A DNA stretch of 64,000 nucleotides from an uncultured bacterium (GCA_934621605.1 CAKTUZ010000003.1:62001-126000); one strand, 5' to 3'; shown: positions 42,875-50,509, counted from the stretch's first letter. Numbers and translations are program-made. Notes: generated by a model from the sequence alone, not told the origin.

Positions 42875-44380
42875 TTAGTAACCACCGAGGTTATTAGAGA
42901 AGAAATTGGAGTAATCGTAGGTAGGCATATACATCTGCTGGCCCTGCTGCATTTGCATCATGGCATAAATCATCTGAGCATTTTGGAAATCATTAGCAGT
43001 CATCTGAGCGATAGAAGCAGCGGTACTGAGTACTCCGCCACCGGTATAACCGGTCTGAATGCCACCGAAATTACCATAGTTGCCATAAGCGCGATTCATT
43101 TGAGCCATAGCATCTTTAAACTCGAACAGACCGGCAGGAACAGCCTGGAACTCGCCACCGTAATTGGCAGCGGAGAAGATAGGCTCACCATTCTGACCCT
43201 GGACGCTGAACTCGTTAATATTATCGACAGTAACTGTGGTTCCCTTACCGTCACCCTGCTTGTAAAGGACATTTCCATCCTTGTCTACTACGGTGACATT
43301 GTCTCCGGGCTTCACCTGGAGAGTGAAACGATCATTTCCTTCACCGCCGTTGACACTGACCTTATCTTTGCCTCCATCTACGACGTACTTAATCTTATCA
43401 TCGCCTTCACCGGCATTCAAAATCACACGATCATTGCCTTTACCGCCGGTAGCGATAATTTCGTCATTGCCTTTGCCGCCATTGACTACAATATGGTCAT
43501 TACCAGAACCGCCATCAACGAGAATGCGATCATTACCCTCGCCGCCATTGACGCGAATGGTATCTTTACCGGAGCCACCATCAGCTACGATAATATCATC
43601 GCCCTTACCGCCATTGATACGGATATTGTCTTTGCCGCTACCGCCATTAACACGAATAGCATCGTTGCCGCTACCACCATCGACGCGGACTCTATCATTA
43701 CCCTTGCCACCATTGACGAGCACTTGGTCGTTGCCGCTACCGCCACTAACGCGGATATTATCTTTACCGGTACCGCCATTTACATTGATACGATCATTGC
43801 CGCCACCACCGTAAGCGCGGAGAGTATCATTACCACGACCGCCGTTCATATTGATGATATCACTCTTACTGCCGCCAATACGAGTAGCAGTATCACCAAA
43901 AAGGCCACCGTTGAAATTCAGAATTTTGCCACCTACTTCAAGACCGCCTTGCAGTACAAAGGGACTGAGTTGCCCGGCTAAACCGCCCATATAGCAACCA
44001 CCATTGCCAGCAGCAATATTATTAAGAGCCTCATTATTAGAGCCTACGCTACCACCGATTTTAGAGCCAATCATAGCACCGAGGCCAGCGCCAATAGGAC
44101 CGCCCAAAGCAGCTCCAACCACACCGCCGGCTACACCGCCACCGATCTTACCGCCATTTTCAGTAGAGAGAACTTTTTCAGCACCTTTAGCAGCCGCTAC
44201 ACCAGCACCGGCACCTACGACAGCACCAATCGGGCCGCCTACACAAAAACCGGCCACACCACCGATAATACCACCGGCTATTTTACCAAATAACGATTTT
44301 TTATCTTGCTGTTCTTGAGCTTTTTGCTGCTGAGTAGCAATCGTTTGAGCGATAGAAGCTGATGTACTTAAAACTCCCAT
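42875..44380 (-). CDS. Glycine-zipper protein with 11-residue GGxGxD repeats
   Basis: A 501-residue protein starting at ATG 44380 after GGAGGTAT. Residues about 1-28 are Gln-rich with no signal peptide. Residues about 29-105 are a glycine-zipper region (GKIAGGIIGGVAGFCVGGPIG), shared with three neighbouring genes and including one conserved Cys. Residues about 180-350 hold 16 units of the form GGxGxDxhxhx, most exactly 11 residues long (GGSGNDAIRVN, GGKGNDRVRVD), recalling RTX calcium-binding repeats, whose normal period is nine. The last 55 residues repeat the N-terminal motif (GVLSTAASIAQ against GVLSTSASIAQ). I infer a beta-solenoid, possibly calcium-binding, protein; export route and function are unknown. 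Confidence 0.8.
   Translation of the reverse strand: MGVLSTSASIAQTIATQQQKAQEQQDKKSLFGKIAGGIIGGVAGFCVGGPIGAVVGAGAGVAAAKGAEKVLSTENGGKIGGGVAGGVVGAALGGPIGAGLGAMIGSKIGGSVGSNNEALNNIAAGNGGCYMGGLAGQLSPFVLQGGLEVGGKILNFNGGLFGDTATRIGGSKSDIINMNGGRGNDTLRAYGGGGNDRINVNGGTGKDNIRVSGGSGNDQVLVNGGKGNDRVRVDGGSGNDAIRVNGGSGKDNIRINGGKGDDIIVADGGSGKDTIRVNGGEGNDRILVDGGSGNDHIVVNGGKGNDEIIATGGKGNDRVILNAGEGDDKIKYVVDGGKDKVSVNGGEGNDRFTLQVKPGDNVTVVDKDGNVLYKQGDGKGTTVTVDNINEFSVQGQNGEPIFSAANYGGEFQAVPAGLFEFKDAMAQMNRAYGNYGNFGGIQTGYTGGGVLSTAASIAQMTANDFQNAQMIYAMMQMQQGQQMYMPTYDYSNFFSNNLGGY
43325..43850 (-). repeat. 33-bp tandem repeats encoding GGxGxD units
   Basis: About sixteen degenerate 33-bp units. Thirteen are exactly in 11-residue register, then one 13-residue and one 9-residue unit and a final GGEGND copy. 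The GG, G and D positions are almost invariant while the last five residues alternate hydrophobic and polar. Confidence 0.85.
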
Positions 44381-44404
44381 GATATACCTCCGATTTTCGG
44401 TTCC

Positions 44405-44459
44405 ATTATATTAGCTGAACCAAAATTTTATTTTATTTTTACCTACCCCATTTATCACA
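44405..44459 (-). promoter_or_regulatory. Promoter of the 11-mer repeat gene (conserved module)
   Basis: Minus-strand TATAAT at 44405-44410, 25 bp before the ATG. Upstream comes an A/T-rich block with AAATAAAATAAAATTTTGG and a TGTGATAAA element at 44451-44459. The same elements at the same spacing occur before the gene at 44619-45425, so this is a duplicated promoter module. No good -35 hexamer is visible. Confidence 0.65.
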
Positions 44460-44532
44460 CACTTTGAGGAGAAGTAAAGACAATTCAACAGAAAAAAGAT
44501 ATTAATTTTATCCACTGCTCCAGGGAATCGTT

Positions 44533-44580
44533 ACAAAAAAAATACGACTTCCCATCGCAGCTATACCGACAGGGAGTCGT
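44533..44580 (-). terminator. Terminator of the glycine-zipper gene 44619-45425
   Basis: ACGACTTCCC (44544-44553) pairs with GGGAGTCGT (44572-44580) with one bulge. Minus-strand T-run at 44535-44542. Confidence 0.85.
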
Positions 44581-44618
44581 CTCTTAAGTGAACTTTTTAT
44601 TTATGGCAAAACCCCAAG

Positions 44619-45425
44619 CTACTTGGCAGCGATACCACCCATGAAGGAAGTCATACCTTTGAAATATTGAGCACTATTAGTATTAAAAGCCTGCATCAAA
44701 CCATCGGTACCACCGCAAAGAGCAGCTACACCACCCAAAGCACCGCCGTAAGCACCAAGATAACTGCCCATCATCTTCTGAGCCAATCCCATAATCTGAG
44801 CCTGAGTCTCGGGACTATTCATGTTCTTTATATAATCCTGAGTGCTCAAACCGGTCAGGTTCTTAGATGAAGTACCCAAAGAAGTAGAGAAGTCGTAACC
44901 GTTATTGCTGTAGTTGTAGAGACCGTTGGTGCCGATACCGGTCAAAGCGCTATTGCCCATACCGAAACCGCCGAGACCCAAACCGGAACTGGTCATACCT
45001 CCAAGGCCACCCATCATGGAAGGATACATCATGTAGGGGGGCATCATATAACCATACTGAGCGAGAGCATTCTGCTGTTCGTTCTTTTCGCCAATTTTAC
45101 CACCGATTAAGGTACCGATAGCACCGCCAGCCAAAGTGCCGACAGGACCAAAAGCACTACCTACCAAACCGCCTACAACAGCGCCACCAACGTGACCGCC
45201 TTTTTCACTAGAGAAGACAGCCTCAGCGCCTTTGGCTGTAGCAACACCGGCACCGGCACCGATTACGGCACCAATAGGACCACCTACACAGAAACCAGCG
45301 ACTCCACCAAGAAGTCCACCGGCGATTTTACCGAGCAAAGATTTTTTCTCTTGCTGCTCTTGAGCTTGCTGAATGTGATTAGATTGCAACTGATACATAG
45401 AATTAGCAACAGATAAAGCTCCCAT
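44619..45425 (-). CDS. Glycine-zipper protein (array member)
   Basis: The start is ATG 45425, which follows TTGGAGGTTT; the open frame extends further but into the promoter. The 268-residue product opens MGALSVANSMYQLQS, a Gln-rich helix (to about 30), then the shared glycine-zipper block GKIAGGLLGGVAGFCVGGPIG and a second zipper (GGAVVGGLVGSAFGPVG). The C-terminal half is rich in Gly, Met, Asn and Tyr (GLGGFGMGNSALTGIGTNGL) and ends in a helical part with AQIMGLAQKMMGSYLGAYGG. There is no signal peptide. Its C-terminal half aligns with that of the gene at 46429-47175 (TGI..GLYN; IMqLaqkMMgSYL). Own promoter and terminator. Function unknown. Confidence 0.75.
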   Translation of the reverse strand: MGALSVANSMYQLQSNHIQQAQEQQEKKSLLGKIAGGLLGGVAGFCVGGPIGAVIGAGAGVATAKGAEAVFSSEKGGHVGGAVVGGLVGSAFGPVGTLAGGAIGTLIGGKIGEKNEQQNALAQYGYMMPPYMMYPSMMGGLGGMTSSGLGLGGFGMGNSALTGIGTNGLYNYSNNGYDFSTSLGTSSKNLTGLSTQDYIKNMNSPETQAQIMGLAQKMMGSYLGAYGGALGGVAALCGGTDGLMQAFNTNSAQYFKGMTSFMGGIAAK

Positions 45426-45449
45426 AACAAACCTCCAATTTTCGGTCTC

Positions 45450-45505
45450 ATTATACAAACTATAACCGAAATTTTATTCTGTTTTTATCTAAACTCTTTA
45501 TCACA
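45450..45505 (-). promoter_or_regulatory. Promoter of glycine-zipper gene 44619-45425 (conserved module)
   Basis: TATAAT at 45450-45455 on the minus strand, 25 bp before the ATG. The block ATAAAAACAGAATAAAATTT and TGTGATAAA (45497-45505) lies at nearly the same distances as in the neighbouring gene's promoter. Confidence 0.65.
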
Positions 45506-45639
45506 CGTTTTAAACGAAAGTAAAGCTTTTTTATGTTTTATTTTTCTCCCATTTTTTATAGTCATTAGCTCACCAGCCTATTCAAATTCCATAGACAGTT
45601 TTTTTTAAAATCACATTTTCATTTTTTAGATCTAAAGAA

Positions 45640-45686
45640 AAAAAAATAAATGCGGCCCATTTTCTAAGTAAAAAAGAAAAATGCGC
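45640..45686 (-). terminator. Terminator of glycine-zipper gene 45745-46242
   Basis: GCG-gcc-CATTTTCT (45652 onward) pairs with AGAAAAATGCGC (up to 45686) with a bulge. The minus-strand tail is T-rich (ATTTATTTTTTTTT). Confidence 0.65.
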
Positions 45687-45744
45687 CCAACCCCAAAAGG
45701 CAGAACGCACTCTATACTACAAAAAAATTATATAATTCTAAAGA

Positions 45745-46242
45745 CTAGAAACCCAAACCGCCATTCATATACTGGGCAGCATAAGTGCTCTGGTAGTAGT
45801 TGGCCATGTTGGCACCAGCTTGCTGATACTGAGTCATCATTTGCTGAGTAAGTTGCTGAGTTCTCTTCTGCTCAGAGTGATTGCCAATGGCACGACCGAG
45901 CAAACCACCGATAGCGCCACCGATCTTGGCACCGATCAAAGTTCCGGCCGGCCCAAAGATGGTACCGATAGCAGCTCCGGCTACACCGCCGACTACACCA
46001 CCGCCAATAGTTCCACCCAACTGGCTAGAGAAAGTTTTCTGTACGCCAGTACCAGCAGCAGCACCCACACCAGCACCGACCACAGCGCCGACGGGACCGC
46101 CCACGCAGAAACCACCGACAGCGCCGACTATTCCACCCAAAATTTTACCAGCAGTGGTGCTAGTCTTGGGCTGCTCTACAGGAGCAGCACCGAACTGACC
46201 GTAAAGATTATTAGTATAATTCAAAGTGCTCGCTAAACTCAT
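45745..46242 (-). CDS. Short glycine-zipper protein (array member)
   Basis: A 165-residue protein, the shortest of the four. ATG 46242 follows GGAGGAGT. After a short N-terminus (LASTLNYTNNLYGQF) the shared glycine-zipper block appears: GKILGGIVGAVGGFCVGGPVG, including the conserved Cys, and a second, longer zipper GGTIGGGVVGGVAGAAIG. A Gln/Tyr/Ala-rich tail follows (QQMMTQYQQAGANMANYYQS). There are no GGxGxD repeats and no signal peptide. The zipper could form a tightly packed helical hairpin in or on a membrane, as proposed for other glycine-zipper proteins. Own promoter and terminator. Confidence 0.75.
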   Translation of the reverse strand: MSLASTLNYTNNLYGQFGAAPVEQPKTSTTAGKILGGIVGAVGGFCVGGPVGAVVGAGVGAAAGTGVQKTFSSQLGGTIGGGVVGGVAGAAIGTIFGPAGTLIGAKIGGAIGGLLGRAIGNHSEQKRTQQLTQQMMTQYQQAGANMANYYQSTYAAQYMNGGLGF

Positions 46243-46283
46243 TATACTCCTCCATTTTTCAGCTCATATACGAAACCGAAAAC

Positions 46284-46289
46284 ATTATA
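46284..46289 (-). promoter_or_regulatory. -10 element of glycine-zipper gene 45745-46242
   Basis: Minus-strand TATAAT 42 bp before the ATG, preceded by ATAAAAACAG as in the neighbouring promoter. Weaker similarity to the other two modules. Confidence 0.5.
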
Positions 46290-46341
46290 TAATTAGGCAC
46301 TGTTTTTATAACGCACAATTAAGTAAAAGTTAAGTGCTTTT

Positions 46342-46399
46342 CAAAAAAAAACAAATAAAAAAGTCTCGGCGACATCTATAAAGCGGCCACACGAGACTT
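46342..46399 (-). terminator. Terminator of glycine-zipper gene 46429-47175
   Basis: AAGTCTCG (46361-46368) and CGAGACTT (46392-46399) form a perfect 8-bp stem. On the minus strand the tail is TTTTTATTTGTTTTTTTTT. Confidence 0.85.
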
Positions 46400-46428
46400 A
46401 AGACTAACCGTTCAGTCAATATCCAAAA

Positions 46429-47175
46429 TTATGAATTACCCAACACTGAACCCATATTTTGAAGATATTGCGAGCTCTGAGTAGTATACATTTGCATTAA
46501 ACCGTCAGTGCCACCATAAAGAGAAGTAATTCCACTTAAGCTCGAGCCATAGCTATTTAAGTATGAACTCATCATCTGCGCGGACAGTTGCATAATTTCA
46601 GCCTGTGAGGAACTGCTGCCAGTTAAACTATTGATATAACCGCTGGTATCTGTGTTTCCGTAAGACAAAAGGTTGGAAATACTGCCAGAGCTACTACTAA
46701 AATTATAAAGTCCACCGGAAGTAATGCCGGTCAAAGCACTGCTGTAATCAGACGAAAGGCCCAGCCCCGAACTTGTAACGGAGTTGCCATTAGAATAAAT
46801 AGGCAAATAGGGTGTGCTGGCCAAAGCGCTCTCTTGAGAATTTTTCTCACCGATCTTGTTACCAATCAGACCACCGATAGCTCCACCGACCATAGTACCC
46901 ACAGGTCCCAAAGCGCTACCCACCAAGCCGCCGATAGCTGCACCACCAAGGGTACCGCCTGTTTCACTGGAGAAAACTTTATTAGTGGCACTACCCGCAG
47001 CCACACCTACTCCGGCTCCGATAACGGCCCCTACAGGACCACCTACACAGAAACCACCTACTGCTCCAGCAATACCACCAGCAATTTTGCTTAACAGAGA
47101 TTTTCTATTTTGACTACTCTGGGCATCACTTATCTGAGAATTGTAATTATTGGCATAATCAGTTAGCGTATCCAT
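46429..47175 (-). CDS. Glycine-zipper protein (array member)
   Basis: Start ATG 47175, directly after TGGAGGTATAAT; the frame is open 28 codons further upstream, through the promoter. The 248-residue product has a polar N-terminus (DTLTDYANNYNSQISDAQSS). The shared block SKIAGGIAGAVGGFCVGGPVG and a second zipper (GGAAIGGLVGSALGPVG) follow. The C-terminal half is rich in Ser/Gly/Tyr (SGLGLSSDYSSALTGITSGG) and aligns with that of the gene at 44619-45425. It is the first of the array in transcription direction and lies 130 bp after ecfA. No signal peptide. Function unknown. Confidence 0.75.
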   Translation of the reverse strand: MDTLTDYANNYNSQISDAQSSQNRKSLLSKIAGGIAGAVGGFCVGGPVGAVIGAGVGVAAGSATNKVFSSETGGTLGGAAIGGLVGSALGPVGTMVGGAIGGLIGNKIGEKNSQESALASTPYLPIYSNGNSVTSSGLGLSSDYSSALTGITSGGLYNFSSSSGSISNLLSYGNTDTSGYINSLTGSSSSQAEIMQLSAQMMSSYLNSYGSSLSGITSLYGGTDGLMQMYTTQSSQYLQNMGSVLGNS

Positions 47176-47235
47176 ATTATACCTCCATATTTTCGACCCC
47201 CAAGGGGCGAAAAATCCGCTTTTGTTTACGCTTAT

Positions 47236-47264
47236 ATTATCCAACTCGATATATACCAAGTTAA
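47236..47264 (-). promoter_or_regulatory. Sigma70-like promoter of the first glycine-zipper gene
   Basis: TTAACT (47259-47264), 17-bp spacer, GATAAT (47236-47241) on the minus strand, about 60 bp before the ATG at 47175. It separates this array from the ecfA transcript. Confidence 0.6.
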
Positions 47265-47304
47265 TCCCTAAAACTAAGGGTTAGTTAAAGATGGGCTAAA
47301 AGGT

Positions 47305-48174
47305 TTACAAAAGAGCCTGACAGCGAAGCTTTTCAATAAATTTCGCCGCTTCTAAAACAGATATAGGGTGTTCTTGCCTATCTAAGCCGCGCTGCAAATA
47401 AGCACAGATCTTACAAATATCCGGGCTTTCTAATTTGGCTTTACTTAAAGAATCTTCAGAATAAAGCACTTCAGCTAACGAGCCATCAGCCAACACTCTA
47501 CCTCCGCCCATAGCAATCAAACGATCACAAACTTGAGCTAATTCAAAAAAACGATGCGAAACTATTATTAAAGTAGTACCAATTGATTTTAAATTATTTA
47601 AAAGATTTAAAATTTCCCTGGCGCCTTTAGGATCAAGACCTGCAGTAGGTTCATCCAAAACCAAACAATGAGGACGCATAGCCAACACACCGGCCAAAGC
47701 AGCACGACGCTTTTCTCCTCCGGAAAGAGCAAAAGGTGAGACGTTATGATAATCGATATGACCTAAACCGACTAAATTTATAGCTTCCTCTGTCCGCTCT
47801 TCTACTTCTTTTGCAGACAACCCCATATTCTTGGGACCAAAAGCTACATCTGCAAAAACGCTTTCTTCAAACAGTTGCTGTTCCGGAAACTGGAATAACA
47901 TACCCACGGAAAAACGAACTGAAGCCAACTCCTCGCCGTCGGTTTTAGCATTTAAAACTATTCCATTAACCGTAACTTTGCCGCCGTCACTTATAAGAAG
48001 ACCGTTAAAGTGCTGAATTAAAGTTGATTTTCCGCTTCCGGTAGCCCCGACTATTCCAATCGCCTCCCCCCGATTTATTGACAAAGAGACACCGGTCAAA
48101 GCTTTTTTGGCAAAAGGGGTGCCGGCCATATAAGTAAAGGAAACGTCTTCAAGCTTAATGATCGGTGATTCCAT
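47305..48174 (-). CDS. ecfA2: Energy-coupling factor transporter ATP-binding protein EcfA (second copy)
   Basis: A 289-residue ABC ATPase. Walker A GIVGATGSGKSTLIQHFNG, the ECF-type Q-loop MLFQFPEQQLFEESV, signature ALSGGEKRRAALAGVLA, Walker B CLVLDEPTAGLDPKG and the H-loop VSHRFFELAQ are all intact. The FPEQQLF sequence and DVAFGPKNMGLS are hallmarks of EcfA proteins. It pairs with the other EcfA to power vitamin uptake through EcfT and an S component. A GT4 glycosyltransferase gene separates it from ecfA1 (11 bp gap), and the glycine-zipper array separates it from ecfT. Confidence 0.93.
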   Translation of the reverse strand: MESPIIKLEDVSFTYMAGTPFAKKALTGVSLSINRGEAIGIVGATGSGKSTLIQHFNGLLISDGGKVTVNGIVLNAKTDGEELASVRFSVGMLFQFPEQQLFEESVFADVAFGPKNMGLSAKEVEERTEEAINLVGLGHIDYHNVSPFALSGGEKRRAALAGVLAMRPHCLVLDEPTAGLDPKGAREILNLLNNLKSIGTTLIIVSHRFFELAQVCDRLIAMGGGRVLADGSLAEVLYSEDSLSKAKLESPDICKICAYLQRGLDRQEHPISVLEAAKFIEKLRCQALL

Positions 48175-48185
48175 AGGTTTCGATT

Positions 48186-49382
48186 CTAAATTCCGGCCAA
48201 AGCCCGTTTTTTACGCTGGCGCTGATATTCTTCAATAATACCTTCATAAACTATCCAAGTAGTATCAGCCGTACGCCGCCAAGAAAGATGCTGAGCCCGT
48301 TCTAAACCGCGAGTACGCATTTGCATGCGCAAATTTTCATCATTCATAACCATATGAATAGACTTGCTGATTTCTTCAGGCTTGTTAGGATCAAAGGTTA
48401 TCGCAGCATTACCGGCCACTTCTGGCAAACTGGCAGTATTAGAACAAACGACTGGTGTTCCCACAGCCATCGCCTCCAAAATAGGCAAGCCGAAACCTTC
48501 CACCAAAGATGGAAAGGCCATCAAACTGGCCGCAGCGTAAAGCATAGGCAACTCTTCCCTGTCAACATATCCTAACCAATATATCTGTTGTTGAGGATAT
48601 TTAGTAGAGAAGTAATCGCGTTCTTCCTCTGAATACGGGCCAGCAAAAACAAACGGCCAATTGCAACGCGGAGCAGTCGCTTGCAACAGAGCCTCCACAT
48701 TTTTATTGCCCATAAGAGCACCTACATGCAAAATAAAGCGAGGCGGCAACTTCCTTTGCAATCGATATTCATCTACCTGACTTACATAAGGAAGCACATA
48801 CCTATCTGAAATGCCCAACAGAATTGTTTTAGTGATGGGCAACTTGCCCTTTACACAATAGTGTAAAGAGTGTTCTGTAAATTGTGAGTCGGTCAGAATA
48901 GCATCACAGTGGGTATAATTTTGGACATAATCACGATAGATAAATTTTAGCAAATTCATCTTGATAAAATTACAGTCGAAAAACAAATCACTGTGAGTTA
49001 CCGACATTAAATTATGTACAGTTAATACCCTGGGTACACCTATATCGCTCCAAGGAAAACCAAAGCGCAAATCTTGAGGGTCGGTAAAATGGAGCAAATC
49101 TGCCTTCCTGGCAATTTCGGCATAGACAGCCTGGTTATCTAATCCGTCACGTTTAAAACCGAAGTATTTAAAAATAGGCAAACTACTACCCTTAGGTACT
49201 CTGACTATTTCGCAAGAATTGAGAATACCCTGATCTAGACTGATGGGTTCCTCCGGCCAAGCCATAAGAAGCACCTCACGACGACGCTTCAAATACTGCT
49301 CCAGCAACTCTCTAATATAAGTGCCTGTGCCTCTATATTTAGTTCCCACTTGTAGTGGTCTTACATCTAACGCAATGCGCAT
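48186..49382 (-). CDS. Glycosyltransferase family 4 protein
   Basis: A 398-residue GT-B-fold enzyme. It opens MRIALDVRPLQVGTKYRGTG, as in GT4 mannosyl/glucosyl transferases. The C-terminal nucleotide-sugar domain has FILHVGALMGNKNVEALLQA, YWLGYVDREELPMLYAAAS and the donor-binding FPSLVEGFGLPILEAMAVGTPVV (read in parts, with the EGFGLPxLE Glu pair). It is inferred to add a sugar to a cell-surface polymer or glycolipid. ATG start with AAAGG upstream. Its position between two ecfA genes is unusual. Confidence 0.88.
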   Translation of the reverse strand: MRIALDVRPLQVGTKYRGTGTYIRELLEQYLKRRREVLLMAWPEEPISLDQGILNSCEIVRVPKGSSLPIFKYFGFKRDGLDNQAVYAEIARKADLLHFTDPQDLRFGFPWSDIGVPRVLTVHNLMSVTHSDLFFDCNFIKMNLLKFIYRDYVQNYTHCDAILTDSQFTEHSLHYCVKGKLPITKTILLGISDRYVLPYVSQVDEYRLQRKLPPRFILHVGALMGNKNVEALLQATAPRCNWPFVFAGPYSEEERDYFSTKYPQQQIYWLGYVDREELPMLYAAASLMAFPSLVEGFGLPILEAMAVGTPVVCSNTASLPEVAGNAAITFDPNKPEEISKSIHMVMNDENLRMQMRTRGLERAQHLSWRRTADTTWIVYEGIIEEYQRQRKKRALAGI

Positions 49383-49493
49383 ACAATTTTAACCTTTACC
49401 CAAAAACAAAAGACGCAAAATAAATTATAAAAGACCAAATTATCTATAAAAAGTGCGACTATGTTTTTCTGCGCTGCAATTTATACTCCTAGC

Positions 49494-49535
49494 AAAAAAA
49501 GCGTCACTCCAATAACCCCCTTTATTCGATACGCT
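49494..49535 (-). terminator. Weak terminator after ecfA1
   Basis: AGCGT (49500-49504) and ACGCT (49531-49535) form a 5-bp stem followed by T7 on the minus strand. Short stem and large loop, so low confidence. Confidence 0.35.
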
Positions 49536-49536
49536 A

Positions 49537-50424
49537 CTATTTTTTCAATCGATCAGCTATATTCAATCGATCGGCAATATTTTCTGCAGTTTCTTTCCAA
49601 GAAAAACTCATAGGTAAGTTATATCCCAAATCATTCAGAGAGTTGATCAATTTAACCAGCGGCGGCATTTCTAAAGAAAGTTCCTCAATAATTTCACGTG
49701 CCTTAAAAAGTTCTTCGGGAGTTCCATTAAAAAACAAAGAACCGTTTTTGATAGCTATAACTCGCTGACTGCAAAGAACTTCTTCCATATGGTGGGTAAT
49801 ATAAATAACGGCCATTCCTAAAGAATTGCGCAAAATATCGATAGCTTCAAGTACACTGCGCCTACCTGCAGGATCGAGCATAGCTGTGGGCTCATCCATA
49901 ATAATATAATGCGGGTGCATAACTAAAACACTAGCAATAGCCACCCTTTGCGTCTGACCACCAGAAAGATAATGGGGTTCAGCGTTGCGCACTTTTTCCA
50001 AGTTTAAAATATTTAAAGCCCAGTCTATGCGTTCTTTAATTTCCGCTGCAGGTATACCCAAATTTTCCGGTCCAAAAGCTAATTCGTCCTCAATGGTAGA
50101 GGCAACAAGTTGACGAGTAGGATCCTGAAATACCATACCGACTAAGCGGCGCACCTCATAAACTTCCGCTTCACTAGTCGTAGAAAAACCATCTACACTA
50201 ACCGAACCAGAAGAAGGCACAACAAGTCCATTGATAAGCTTGCCCAAAGTAGTTTTACCGGAACCATTTGCTCCAAGAAGACATACAAATTCTCCCGGAT
50301 TTATTGTAAGACTGACGCCTTTAATGATTTGCTCATCAAGTCCGGACGAGGACAAATTATTTTCATTGCTGCCAACATTTTTTACCTTTGGGTAAGAAAA
50401 ATGGACATTATTCAGTTCTATCAT
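49537..50424 (-). CDS. ecfA1: Energy-coupling factor transporter ATP-binding protein EcfA (first copy)
   Basis: The start is taken at ATG 50424 (MIELNNVHFSYPKVK); the frame continues 42 codons upstream, but these lie over the rplQ terminator. The 295-residue ATPase has Walker A LLGANGSGKTTLGKLING, Q-loop MVFQDPTRQLVASTIEDELAF, signature YLSGGQTQRVAIASVL, Walker B YIIMDEPTAMLDPAG and the H-loop ITHHMEEV. Residues about 16-32 are a short insertion (NVGSNENNLSSSGLDEQ). The ribosome binding site is weak (AGGA at about 14 bases). It follows rplQ, the conserved order, and is the first ECF gene. Confidence 0.92.
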   Translation of the reverse strand: MIELNNVHFSYPKVKNVGSNENNLSSSGLDEQIIKGVSLTINPGEFVCLLGANGSGKTTLGKLINGLVVPSSGSVSVDGFSTTSEAEVYEVRRLVGMVFQDPTRQLVASTIEDELAFGPENLGIPAAEIKERIDWALNILNLEKVRNAEPHYLSGGQTQRVAIASVLVMHPHYIIMDEPTAMLDPAGRRSVLEAIDILRNSLGMAVIYITHHMEEVLCSQRVIAIKNGSLFFNGTPEELFKAREIIEELSLEMPPLVKLINSLNDLGYNLPMSFSWKETAENIADRLNIADRLKK

Positions 50425-50455
50425 AGTGTCGTTTATTTTTCCTGAATTTAAGGAT

Positions 50456-50491
50456 AAAAAAAACGCCCCAACTCTGCAGCAGAGAAGGGGC
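50456..50491 (-). terminator. Terminator of the ribosomal/alpha operon after rplQ
   Basis: GCCCC (50465-50469) pairs with GGGGC (50487-50491) and encloses an inner stem CTCTGC/GCAGAG. Minus-strand T8 follows at 50456-50463. Confidence 0.9.
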
Positions 50492-50509
50492 TTCTGTGTC
50501 AGCTGAAAA

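Noticed and set aside
42866..43981. Long plus-strand frames antisense to the repeat gene (371 and 177 residues)
   Set aside because: They are low-complexity mirror frames of the 33-bp repeats, with no ribosome binding site; the minus-strand frame has clear start, zipper domain and terminator.
42875..44380. Classical RTX toxin secreted by type I secretion
   Set aside because: The repeat period is 11 rather than 9, there is no recognisable toxin domain or C-terminal secretion signal, and no ABC/membrane-fusion exporter nearby.
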